Part shown: positions 9,049 to 16,790 of the stretch, piece after piece | How the letters are laid out: every line of letters begins with the position of its first letter | How positions within the stretch are numbered: position 1 is the first letter of the stretch | Assembly (NCBI GenBank): GCA_031284665.1 | Contig: JAITXR010000189.1 | Location: 1 to 19,215, forward strand | DNA from: Paludibacter sp. | GTDB taxonomy: Bacteria > Bacteroidota > Bacteroidia > Bacteroidales > Paludibacteraceae | DNA length: 19,215 nucleotides | Direction of reading: 5' to 3' | The notes under the pieces: generated by a model | The model's input: only the letters and a program-made list of their open reading frames with translations | The model's database searches: none | What the model was told of the DNA's origin: nothing | Position numbers and translations under genes: made by a program

Positions 9049-9352
9049 AAGTAAATGAATTTAATGTTTTGTAATATTTTTGAAAAATTTTGTGGTGTAA
9101 AATTGCGACAACATTTACACAAGTCAAAATAATATGATTAAAATAAAGAAATATTTTTTGAAATAAATTTATAATATACTAAAAATGAATTGTTTACAGA
9201 TTTTTTTTCATTTTAAAATATTGATATTTTATTAGAAAAAATGCACAATAACGGGTAGTTTTTTGGTCAAAACAGCCTGCTTTTAAAAAACTTATTTTTG
9301 AAAAACAAAAAACTATTTACCTTTGTAATAAATTTTAATACAAATTTTTGCC
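9049..9352. other. Divergent promoter region of the glycan locus
   Basis: This 304-bp AT-rich gap separates the SusC operon (-) from the GH87-like gene (+). The + side holds a good promoter (9297-9325). On the - side the best match is TTATTTTG (9132-9125), one mismatch from TAnnTTTG and lacking a -33 partner, so the operon promoter is unresolved. No operator palindrome or tandem repeat was recognised here. Confidence 0.6.
9297..9325 (+). promoter_or_regulatory. Bacteroidota-type promoter for the GH87-like gene
   Basis: A -33 TTTG (9297-9300) and a -7 box TACCTTTG (9318-9325), which fits TAnnTTTG, are separated by 17 bases. Predicted transcription would start near 9332, about 20 bases before the ATG at 9353. 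Confidence 0.6.
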
Positions 9353-11335
9353 ATGAAAACAAAATATTTTTTTATCTTATTGATTTTAAGTGCTTTAACA
9401 ATCAACTCTTTTGCTCAAAGTGTTTCTTTTGCAGATGACGATTTGCAGCGCGGTTATTATACGCGTCCTTATTTACGCTATGAGGCGGAAAGTGGCAAAT
9501 GTAGCACTAATGCTGCGTTTTTACCTGTTTCGTTTGACCAAACGACTTTGCAAAGTGAGGCTACAAATCAGCAAGCATTGCAACTAACGGCGCAAAATCA
9601 CTTCGTAGAATGGACTAATGCGCAAGTGGCTGATGGATTGACAATTCGTTTCTCGCTGCCCGACAATGCCACAGGTACAGGCACAAAGGACACTTTGGCT
9701 CTATTGGTAAATGGAGAGTTTGCCGCCTTTGTTCCGCTCGATTCGTATTGGGCTTGGCAGTATTTTTACAAAACAATGAGTCCTGTTTATCCCGATAATA
9801 CGCCTGCCGCAAACAAATTTCCACGTATGCGTTTCGATGAGACACACGTTAAATTGGCGACAAAAATTCCGGAAAATGCCACATTTCGCTTGGTAAAGAA
9901 AAATGCCAACGATATTGTTTGTACCATCGATTTTGTGGAACTCGAAGATGTACCGCCTGCCCTGACTTTTGACGAAATTGCGGATGTAAATAAAGTTCAA
10001 TATACGTCGGCAAACGGCTCTTTGCAAAGTTTTATTTTGTCGAATTTGGGTAAAACAATTTTCTTGCCTGCCGGTCGCTACCTAAGCGATAAACGTCTGA
10101 ATCTCAACGCCGACAGCACAAAACTTATAGGGGCAGGAATGTGGTACAGCGAAATTTTCTTTACTGCCTCGTCGGACGACAGAGGCACTTACAACCAACG
10201 AGGTATTGAATCGAGCCGAAACAATATCGTAATTGACGGAATTTTCCTTAATACCATTAATAATAAGCGATATTACGACAACAACGATTCCTATCAGGTG
10301 GGCAAGGGTTTTATGGGCAGTTTTGGCTCAAATTCCATAATCAAAAATGTGTGGGTTGAGCATTTTGAATGTGGTGCATGGATTGAAGCGGCTCAAAATC
10401 TAACACTTACAGATTGCCGTTTCCGCAATAATTATGCTGACGGAATTAATTTTTGCTACGGCACAAAAAATTCAACTTTCGAAAAAGCGAGTTTGCGCAA
10501 CAATGGCGACGACGACCTCGCAACTTGGTCGCGCTCAAATCAAACTTGCGAGAACAACACATTTGCTTATTGTACGGCGGAAAATAATTGGCGAGCATCG
10601 TCGCTCGGATTTTTTGGCGGAAAGCAAAATTCGGCGCATCACATCTTGATTATCGACCCGATGGAAGCGGGTTTTCGCGTAACTTGCGATTTCCCCGGTG
10701 CGTCTTTCAGTACCGTTGGTTTTAGCGAAATGCACGATATTTCGGTTTATAACGGCGGTGCACAAAACGGCATTAACGGCACGCGTGGCGACCTTTGGGG
10801 AAATCAACAGGGCGCATTACACCTTAACAGCAGTTCGCAATACGATTTGCAAAATATAAAAATCAGCAATATTGATTTGTACAATTCTAAATTTAATGCT
10901 CTGTATATTGGCAGCACGTCAAAATTTATTCGGAATTTGATTTTGGAAAATATATACATTCACAGTGCCGGAAATTTTGGCGCATATTTTAGCGGAACAA
11001 AAGGAGATGCGCAATATTGCAACATCGTTTACGCAAATATTGGCGCAGCGAACAATACAAACACAGTTCCGTCAGCATTTTCGTTTACTCAATCAGCCGA
11101 GTGTGTCTCGGCAGTAAATAATTACACTTTGCCGACTTTCAAAGTTAGTTCGGATAAAGGTCAAATCACCATTTCGGAAATTGAGCCAAGCGATACAATT
11201 TCAGTTTTCGACATTTTGGGAAGAAGTATTTTTTGCAAAAATAATGCACCCGAAACTCTTGAAATCCGCTTAAACTCAGGAATATATCTTGTTAAAAACA
11301 ACGATGGTCAGGCGCAAAAAGTAATGGTATTTTAG
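9353..11335 (+). CDS. GH87-type alpha-1,3-glucanase, secreted (T9SS type)
   Basis: The 660-residue product probably cleaves inside alpha-1,3-linked glucans (mutan, nigeran). It has a signal peptide (1-21) and a CBM6/35-like sugar-binding domain (about 40-198, starting YEAESG). A right-handed beta-helix spans about 205-575: FLPAGRYLSDKRLNL (237-251), IGAGMWYSEIFF (259-270), then YADGINFCYG (361-370) and LRNNGDDDLATW (381-392). D363, D386 and D387 have the +23/+24 spacing of the catalytic aspartates of Bacillus and Paenibacillus GH87 enzymes (for example D1045, D1068, D1069). The C-terminal tail (ISVFDILGRSIF, then NSGIYLV, then QKVMVF, 616-660) is a type A T9SS sorting domain. The gene is divergent from the SusC operon. 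Mycodextranase is the alternative within GH87. The fold is sure; the family is likely from motif matching by eye. Confidence 0.85.
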   Translation: MKTKYFFILLILSALTINSFAQSVSFADDDLQRGYYTRPYLRYEAESGKCSTNAAFLPVSFDQTTLQSEATNQQALQLTAQNHFVEWTNAQVADGLTIRFSLPDNATGTGTKDTLALLVNGEFAAFVPLDSYWAWQYFYKTMSPVYPDNTPAANKFPRMRFDETHVKLATKIPENATFRLVKKNANDIVCTIDFVELEDVPPALTFDEIADVNKVQYTSANGSLQSFILSNLGKTIFLPAGRYLSDKRLNLNADSTKLIGAGMWYSEIFFTASSDDRGTYNQRGIESSRNNIVIDGIFLNTINNKRYYDNNDSYQVGKGFMGSFGSNSIIKNVWVEHFECGAWIEAAQNLTLTDCRFRNNYADGINFCYGTKNSTFEKASLRNNGDDDLATWSRSNQTCENNTFAYCTAENNWRASSLGFFGGKQNSAHHILIIDPMEAGFRVTCDFPGASFSTVGFSEMHDISVYNGGAQNGINGTRGDLWGNQQGALHLNSSSQYDLQNIKISNIDLYNSKFNALYIGSTSKFIRNLILENIYIHSAGNFGAYFSGTKGDAQYCNIVYANIGAANNTNTVPSAFSFTQSAECVSAVNNYTLPTFKVSSDKGQITISEIEPSDTISVFDILGRSIFCKNNAPETLEIRLNSGIYLVKNNDGQAQKVMVF

Positions 11336-11383
11336 AAAATTAACTCAGATTCAAGTTACAAATGCAACTTTGTTATTTTTTAA

Positions 11384-11402
11384 AAAACAGATAATCTGTT
11401 TT
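11384..11402. terminator. Weak AT-rich hairpin after the GH87-like gene
   Basis: AAAACAG (11384-11390) pairs with CTGTTTT (11396-11402) around a 5-base loop, ATAAT, and ends in a T run. It lies 49 bases past the stop codon. The low GC content of the stem makes it a modest terminator candidate. Confidence 0.45.
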
Positions 11403-11470
11403 AATATTTAATGTTTGGTATAATATGCGTATTTATGTGAATCAAAAGTTGAAAATTTACTGATTTTTTT

Positions 11471-11563
11471 GTCCCGTTAGGGACAATATGTTGGTAGAGA
11501 AAGTATTGTCATTAATATTCATTTCTACCTCCCGATAACTATCGGGGTAGTCCCTAACGGGAT
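11471..11563. repeat. BIME-like pair of inverted REP palindromes
   Basis: GTCCCGTTAGGGAC (11471-11484) is itself a hairpin and recurs inverted, 13 bases perfect, at 11550-11562. Each copy is followed inwards by GGTAGA (11493-11498) and its complement TCTACC (11524-11529), so the two halves are inverted copies of one unit. The right half holds an extra strong hairpin, CCCGATA/TATCGGG (11531-11546). This layout is that of REP sequences paired as a bacterial interspersed mosaic element. It lies between convergent genes. Confidence 0.75.
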
Positions 11564-11720
11564 TACCTATTCCACTCTTGATTAAATATTTACAAACAAT
11601 ATTACGTAATATGTGTGAGTTATGGATTAATGTAAAATGTAGAAATTAATTGAGAATTAAAAACCTTCGAATAACTTCCGTGTCAACAACAAAGTTCAGA
11701 CAGAACACATTAGCAGCGTT

Positions 11721-11755
11721 AATTCGTAATTTTTAATTCGTAATTCGTAATTGAT
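11721..11755. repeat. 7-bp tandem array overlapping a gene's stop codon
   Basis: Five units in exact phase (AATTCGT, AATTTTT, AATTCGT, AATTCGT, AATTGAT) cover the stop codon (11733-11735) and the last codons of the DUF5703-type gene, encoding NQLRITN. The natural end of the protein may have been replaced by the array. Confidence 0.75.
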
Positions 11756-14012
11756 TTATTAGGTCTTTTTCGCGTTCTTTTGGTAAAACGTTGAGTTTTA
11801 ATATCTTGCCATCGCGAAGTTCACATTCAACACTGGTTTGTTTTGGAGCGTAAAGCAGGAAATGAACATTCAAATTTTTGTCCCACGCAGGGAAAAGGTA
11901 GATTTTATCGCCATCGCATTGCATCAGCATTTCTTGCAATGCAATCATTCCACTGCCACCGTGATTAAGGTCGGGAGTCCAGTCAAAGCCTGGTCCCCAA
12001 AAAGCAGGAAAACGATGTTTGCCATTGCGTAATTTTTTTGCTGTGAGATTCCACGCCTCATCGGTCAAACCAAGTCGGGCAGCCCAAATTGCGTCCTGTT
12101 TCCAACCGGTATGACTGCGAAAACGTACTGCCAACGAATCGTTATAAGTGTTTATCGCCGTCTGAATATCGGGTTTGCCAACGCCATAAATTCCCCAAGG
12201 AAAAACGGGGTAAAGTTGTGGGCTTTCGCTGTTATTTTCGCGCTCCCAAAGCCAAGCCGGCGAAATTGTTTGTTTTCCGGCACTTTCGTTTATGCGAATT
12301 TCGGGCAAACGTTGCAAAAATTTTGCAAAATATGCTCGTTTATCTTCATCTAAATAATTGTCGGGTAGCGCAAGTAAATGTTCGCTTACAGTTTTTAACG
12401 CAGCAATAGTGGAAGTAGAATTGTAAGCCATTTTGTATGTTTCTGCAGCGGAGCCGGGGAAAATAACAAGTTTCCCATTTCCATCAAGCGCTTTGTTGCC
12501 ACGCATTTTGGCAAGATATTGATAATGTTCGTCGAAAAAACGTAAACAACTCTCAATCAATGGAATATATTTTTCAATGTTTTTTGCGGCATAACTTTCG
12601 GTTTCGAGAATCATAAAGCAAAATTCGAGCGAAGTATCCCACATATATTCGAGCCAAGCGTTGTATTCCAAGCCTTTATCAAAGTTATCAGGGCGTTTTG
12701 TGCCATATTCGGCAAAGTTTGGCAAGCCAAAATTTTCGATTTGCTCGGTAAATGCCGCCCCGCCGTGTCCCCAATAAACTTGGCTGCGAAGTTCGGCATT
12801 TTTCAGTATCCGGTTGTAAAATTCAAATTGCGGTATCATCATATCAAAATCGCCCGAACGGAGCATTGGGAAATACACAAGTCGTTGGTTTTGAGCAGTA
12901 AAAGTACCGCCTGTCCATCTGCGAAAATCGGGCGTATTAGTCCGTTGCTTATCCACAAACACGGGGTCGAAAGTGTGCAAACCGCCATTGAAACGCGACG
13001 GGTAACTGCCATAAGCGTTGCAGGCGAGCATATAACGGAAAAGCGCATAGTTACGACTTATCTCTTCGCCAATGCTTTCGCCCGAAATGCGGATAAAACT
13101 GCGCTCCCAAAACCTGCGCCACCATTCAAGATTTTGCTTTTTGTTGCTCACTGTTTTTGTATCCAAATTATTTTTCCACTCTTGCAGATTGGCAGTTTGC
13201 TCGCTATGTAATTTGATTGTTAAATTCCAGATTTTCAATGCTTTTGTGCTTTGTAATTTCCACGCTTTGAAATCGCTGTCAATATATTTGCCTTGTGAAA
13301 CTCCGGCGGGTATAAAATTTTTTGCTTCGAGACAAGCACCGAAAATTAAATTTTCCAAAGGGTTAAACATTTGATTTCTAACGCTTTCCATTCCTTGCTG
13401 AGCAACTGTAATATCAAAAATATTTTGTCCTTGATTTTGGTGATAAAACACAATTTTATTTTGTTCAAAATCAATAATATCTTTTTTTGTAACAGCATTT
13501 TTTGGAGCAGCCCATTTCCACGAACTTTGGTCGCTTTCGCCTTGTGGCAAAGCACGGTCGGCATAACGCCAATTTTCGTAATAAATTTCGGCGTTATGCG
13601 CTTGATTTCCTGACACTTCGACATTAATTACAGGATTAAAAACATCAGCCCAAAGTTTAATTTCGCAGTATTTTCCATTTTTTTCTCCTTTAATTATTAC
13701 GCATCCTTCGTTCAAGTTTAATTCTTGCCTAAACTTGCCATCAGTAAATGGATTTGGCGAAAAACGAATGCGCACACGCCCCGATTTGAGCAGCGAATTA
13801 TTTTCGTCGAACTGTCCGCTGCGAGCAATATAAAACAAAACATCACCATTTTCGACCCACACATTCAGCCCAATGTCGCCGCCTCCGCAAGGCATACTTT
13901 CGGAAGAATTTTGACTCTGACTTGTCCATACAATGTTGTAATTTTGCGCTTTTACGCTGTGTGTCAATAAGATAAAAACAAAAATGAGAATGGGGAGAAT
14001 GATTTTTTTCAT
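11733..14012 (-). CDS. DUF5703-type protein, predicted GH95-like (alpha/alpha)6 glycosidase
   Basis: With the start at 14012 the product is 759 residues and opens with a proper signal peptide (MKKIILPILIFVFILL to KAQ, 1-23). An upstream ATG at 14150 would add 46 residues ahead of the signal and is unlikely. The N-terminal beta domain (about 24-280) carries MPCGGGDIGLNVWVENGDVLFYI in DUF5703 style. The helical region follows (about 290-700). By eye, PGSAAETY (E524) sits where GH95 enzymes have SPEN with the acid glutamate, TPDLNHGGSG (D681) where they have IDGNFGG with the base aspartate, and TAQNQRLVYFP (372-382) where they have NINxxMNYWP. That supports an inverting glycosidase of unknown substrate. 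Its position beside GH87 and GH97 genes suggests alpha-glucan or an attached sugar. No lipobox; periplasm or secretion is expected. Confidence 0.8.
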   Translation of the reverse strand: MKKIILPILIFVFILLTHSVKAQNYNIVWTSQSQNSSESMPCGGGDIGLNVWVENGDVLFYIARSGQFDENNSLLKSGRVRIRFSPNPFTDGKFRQELNLNEGCVIIKGEKNGKYCEIKLWADVFNPVINVEVSGNQAHNAEIYYENWRYADRALPQGESDQSSWKWAAPKNAVTKKDIIDFEQNKIVFYHQNQGQNIFDITVAQQGMESVRNQMFNPLENLIFGACLEAKNFIPAGVSQGKYIDSDFKAWKLQSTKALKIWNLTIKLHSEQTANLQEWKNNLDTKTVSNKKQNLEWWRRFWERSFIRISGESIGEEISRNYALFRYMLACNAYGSYPSRFNGGLHTFDPVFVDKQRTNTPDFRRWTGGTFTAQNQRLVYFPMLRSGDFDMMIPQFEFYNRILKNAELRSQVYWGHGGAAFTEQIENFGLPNFAEYGTKRPDNFDKGLEYNAWLEYMWDTSLEFCFMILETESYAAKNIEKYIPLIESCLRFFDEHYQYLAKMRGNKALDGNGKLVIFPGSAAETYKMAYNSTSTIAALKTVSEHLLALPDNYLDEDKRAYFAKFLQRLPEIRINESAGKQTISPAWLWERENNSESPQLYPVFPWGIYGVGKPDIQTAINTYNDSLAVRFRSHTGWKQDAIWAARLGLTDEAWNLTAKKLRNGKHRFPAFWGPGFDWTPDLNHGGSGMIALQEMLMQCDGDKIYLFPAWDKNLNVHFLLYAPKQTSVECELRDGKILKLNVLPKEREKDLINQLRITN

Positions 14013-14043
14013 CGTAATAGTGATTTTTTCGGTTAAATAAAAA

Positions 14044-14051
14044 CAAAAATA
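14044..14051 (-). promoter_or_regulatory. Candidate -7 box for the DUF5703-type gene
   Basis: On the - strand the site reads TATTTTTG, fitting TAnnTTTG, 31 bases before the ATG at 14012. No TTTG was seen at the -33 position, so support is partial. Confidence 0.35.
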
Positions 14052-14108
14052 TAAAATGCACAGCGAATTTATAGTATCTTTGTAAGAAATTTTCAAAAGA
14101 CAGTGAAA

Positions 14109-14171
14109 GTAGTTTATAGTTAATAGTGGCAAAAATGGTACACGATACACGGAAAACGGTGTACGAAAAGA
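14109..14171. repeat. Composite 7-bp-phased repeat array
   Basis: Nine successive 7-base units keep one phase while the word changes: GTAGTTT, ATAGTTA, ATAGTGG, CAAAAAT, then GGTACAC, GATACAC, GGAAAAC, GGTGTAC, GAAAAGA. It lies in the divergent gap between the DUF5703-type gene and the phosphoesterase. ACTACTAATTTGG directly after it (14171-14183) recurs at 19023-19035. Confidence 0.55.
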
Positions 14172-14203
14172 CTACTAATTTGGAAATTATAGTTCGGATG
14201 TCT

Positions 14204-14238
14204 TTGTTCCTTGCTCTTTATTTTTTATTCTTTACTCT
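14204..14238. repeat. 7-bp tandem array upstream of the phosphoesterase
   Basis: Five units in exact phase (TTGTTCC, TTGCTCT, TTATTTT, TTATTCT, TTACTCT) end 14 bases before the ATG at 14253, so they would lie in the leader or promoter. The reverse complement matches the words of the array at 18988-19022. Confidence 0.65.
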
Positions 14239-14252
14239 AAAAATTTAAACAA

Positions 14253-15371
14253 ATGAAATATGGATTTTTTATTGCAATAATATTAGTTTTTTTGTCGTTG
14301 CTGTCGTATGTTTTTGTATGTGGCGGACAAGTTCTTCGCGCGTTTCCTGTTGGTCGAACTGTGTTTTACATTTCTGCCTCGTTGCTTGTTTGTGCAATGT
14401 TTGCAGGGATGTTGCTGGGTGCGCTGACCAATTTATCCGGCTTGAAAATTCTTGCTTTTGTGGGTAATTCGGCAATAATAATTTTTGTTTATCTAATCAT
14501 ATCTTTTCTTTTGGCTGATGTTATTCGCTTGATTTTGTGGATGTTTCAGGTTTCGCCAAATGTTATTTTATTATTTCGCCGATATTTTTTCCTTTGTTCG
14601 TTACTGATAATTGCCGTATCGATGATTATTGGCTATATTCGCTATATAAATCCCTCAATTACAACACTTTCGCTTGCAGCAGCAAACTCTACTCCAAAAG
14701 GGAAATCGCTTAAAATTGTTGCAGCCTCCGATTTGCATCTTGGAATTAGTAACGACAAGCAACGATTGAAAAAATTTGTTTCTCTAATCAATGCGCAAAA
14801 TCCTGATATTGTGCTTTTTGCAGGCGATATTTGCGACAATCGCTTTGAGCCGCTCGCTGCTCAAAAAATGGACGAAGAATTACGCCAAATTGCCGCTCCG
14901 CTTGGGGTGTATGCCATTGCGGGAAATCACGAATATATTGCCGGAAATGTGGATGATAAACTCAATTTTTATCGACAATCCAATATTGTTGTCCTGCTCG
15001 ATTCGGTGGCGCAAGTATCTGACGGTCTGTACATTGCCGGCAGAGACGACAGCAGCAACAGTCATCGAAAAGAATTACGCCAAATTGTAGAAAACATTAC
15101 TCCCGACAATGCCATCGTGCTACTCGACCATCAACCACACGCTTTGCAACAAGCCGCCGACAACCATATCGCTTTGCAAATTTCAGGACACACTCACGAC
15201 GGTCAGTTTTTTCCTGTCAATTTAATCACGCGCTTGCTGTTTGAAAAATCGCAGGGATATTTGCAGAAAAATTCTACACATTATTATATTATGTCCGGTC
15301 TTGGCATCTGGGGACCGCCTTATCGAATCGGCACACGCTCGGAATTATTGGTAGTAAATTTTGAATATTGA
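14253..15371 (+). CDS. Membrane-anchored calcineurin-like metallophosphoesterase
   Basis: The 372-residue product has four hydrophobic segments in its N-terminal part (about 4-22, 38-58, 66-98, 111-130), then a two-metal phosphoesterase domain. All family motifs are visible: D160-x-H162 (SDLHLG), GDxxD (191-195), GNHE (224-227), LDHQPH (291-296) and GHTHDGQFFP (312-321). The arrangement is that of YkuE-type membrane phosphoesterases, often linked to lipid or envelope pyrophosphate cleavage; the actual substrate is unknown. The Fic gene follows 109 bp downstream on the same strand and might share a transcript. Length and motif order are normal. Confidence 0.92.
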   Translation: MKYGFFIAIILVFLSLLSYVFVCGGQVLRAFPVGRTVFYISASLLVCAMFAGMLLGALTNLSGLKILAFVGNSAIIIFVYLIISFLLADVIRLILWMFQVSPNVILLFRRYFFLCSLLIIAVSMIIGYIRYINPSITTLSLAAANSTPKGKSLKIVAASDLHLGISNDKQRLKKFVSLINAQNPDIVLFAGDICDNRFEPLAAQKMDEELRQIAAPLGVYAIAGNHEYIAGNVDDKLNFYRQSNIVVLLDSVAQVSDGLYIAGRDDSSNSHRKELRQIVENITPDNAIVLLDHQPHALQQAADNHIALQISGHTHDGQFFPVNLITRLLFEKSQGYLQKNSTHYYIMSGLGIWGPPYRIGTRSELLVVNFEY

Positions 15372-15480
15372 TTTGTTGTTGATTTGCCGAGAAAAAATTA
15401 AGAATAAATAAATCTGGGAAAACATTGATACAGCCCTAACGATAAAATAAAATCAAACAAAATCAAGTAAAAATTAGAGA

Positions 15481-16629
15481 ATGAATAACGATAATATCAA
15501 AAAAATGCTTGCCGAATGGCAGTCGTTACAACCGTTGAAACAACCATTACAACATCAAATGGATCAACAGTTTATGTTTGATTTCAACTACAATTCCAAT
15601 CATTTGGAAGGTAATACTCTTACTTACGGACAGACCAAACTTTTGCTTTTATTTGGACGAGTCGAAGGAGAAGCGTTATTTCGCGATTATGAAGAAATGA
15701 AAGCACACAATGTTGGGTTGGAAATGATGAAACGTGAGGCACTTGATAAACAACGACATCTTTCCGAAATATTTATTCGCGAACTTAATAGCACAATTCT
15801 TGCAGGCGACTTTTACAAAACAAGCCGCGATGGCGAATATCGCTACAAAATTCACACAGGTATTTACAAAACTCGCCCAAATTCCGTTATTACGCCTGCG
15901 GGTGCAATGTTCGATTATGCTTCGCCCGAAGAAACACCATCGATGATGGCAGATTTGATTTCGTGGTATCGCAGCGAGGAAGCAAAACATAATTTATCTG
16001 TTGTGGAGTTGGCGGCTTTGTTTCATTATCGCTACATTCGCATACATCCTTTTGAAGATGGTAACGGACGTATTGCCCGCTTGTTGGTTAATTATATTTT
16101 GTATCGCTTCAGTTATCCGATGATAGTGATACCAACCGCCGACCGAAACAATTATCTTGATATTTTGAGTAAATGCGATAAAATCACAGGTATAGCACCT
16201 TTCGACGGCGCAAATGCCACTATAGAACAAATTATGCCATTTGTCGATTATTTAGCACAATTTATTGAGAAAAAATTAATGTTGGCTATTCAATTTGCAA
16301 AAGGCGAAGTAAAATCGTTCTCGGAATACCATGTCGTAGAAAAAAACTCTGATAATCAAGATAATAATAAATTGGCAAATAAAAATGTCGTAGAAAATGT
16401 CGTAGCAAAAGACCAAGAAAATATACCTAAAACAATGTCTGATAAAAGGCAGCAATTAATTGTCAATTTTATCAAAATGAACAATAAAATTTCAGCGAGC
16501 GAAATTGCAGGAATTTTAAAAATAAATACGCGAACTATTCAGAGAGATTTAGACAAGTTAAAAGAAAAAAGAATTATTCAGCGAATTGGTGGCGATAAAG
16601 GCGGCTTTTGGGAAATAAATATCAGTTAA
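15481..16629 (+). CDS. Fic protein, class II, with C-terminal winged helix
   Basis: The 382-residue product is a Fic-domain enzyme expected to transfer AMP from ATP to a protein hydroxyl. The N-terminal helix carries the inhibitory motif SNHLEG (39-44, S/TxxxEG/N), which marks class II, where the glutamate blocks ATP binding until relieved. The catalytic motif HPFEDGNGRIAR (189-200) is intact. A low-complexity linker (about 278-318) with repeated VVEK/VVEN/VVAK leads to a winged helix (about 322-380: SASEIAGILKINTRTIQRDLDKL), which may bind DNA and control its own gene. No antitoxin-like partner gene is adjacent, in line with built-in inhibition. The target is unknown. Confidence 0.93.
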   Translation: MNNDNIKKMLAEWQSLQPLKQPLQHQMDQQFMFDFNYNSNHLEGNTLTYGQTKLLLLFGRVEGEALFRDYEEMKAHNVGLEMMKREALDKQRHLSEIFIRELNSTILAGDFYKTSRDGEYRYKIHTGIYKTRPNSVITPAGAMFDYASPEETPSMMADLISWYRSEEAKHNLSVVELAALFHYRYIRIHPFEDGNGRIARLLVNYILYRFSYPMIVIPTADRNNYLDILSKCDKITGIAPFDGANATIEQIMPFVDYLAQFIEKKLMLAIQFAKGEVKSFSEYHVVEKNSDNQDNNKLANKNVVENVVAKDQENIPKTMSDKRQQLIVNFIKMNNKISASEIAGILKINTRTIQRDLDKLKEKRIIQRIGGDKGGFWEINIS

Positions 16630-16679
16630 AAAATGGGAAATTAATTAAAACTTCGTGTAACTTCATCTGATTTTAAAAA

Positions 16680-16712
16680 AGACATTCCATATCTCAAAGA
16701 TATGGAATGTCT
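16680..16712 (-). terminator. Rho-independent terminator of the esterase gene
   Basis: A perfect 15-bp stem (16680-16694 with 16698-16712) closes on a 3-base loop. On the - strand it is followed by TTTTTT, so it suits the esterase gene ending at 16791. The + side has no T tract, but the stem may still affect the convergent Fic transcript ending at 16629. Confidence 0.8.
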
Positions 16713-16790
16713 AATCAAAAACAATGACTGGCTATTGTTTATGTTACCCGTTCGTAATTTGTAATTTCTTCCGTATATATAAGGAGTATT

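Larger units (their letters stand above)
11336..11732. other. 397-bp non-coding gap between convergent genes
   Basis: The gap holds, in order, a weak AT-rich hairpin (11384-11402), a BIME-like palindromic element (11471-11563), a two-unit repeat TGTAAAA TGTAGAA (11631-11644) identical to part of the array after gldH, and a 7-bp array that runs into the stop of the next gene (11721-11755). No plausible coding frame was found. Confidence 0.7.

Noticed and set aside
12741..13211. 156-residue + strand frame inside the DUF5703-type gene
   Set aside because: Antisense to a clearly conserved coding sequence, with no signal peptide or domain; a shadow frame.
14075..14082. TATCTTTG on the + strand as promoter of the phosphoesterase gene
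   Set aside because: It fits TAnnTTTG but lies 170 bases before the ATG and has no -33 TTTG; too weak to list.
14013..14150. 46-residue N-terminal extension of the DUF5703-type protein from an ATG at 14150
   Set aside because: It precedes a complete signal peptide starting at 14012 and overlaps repeat DNA and a candidate -7 box; the shorter start is far more natural.
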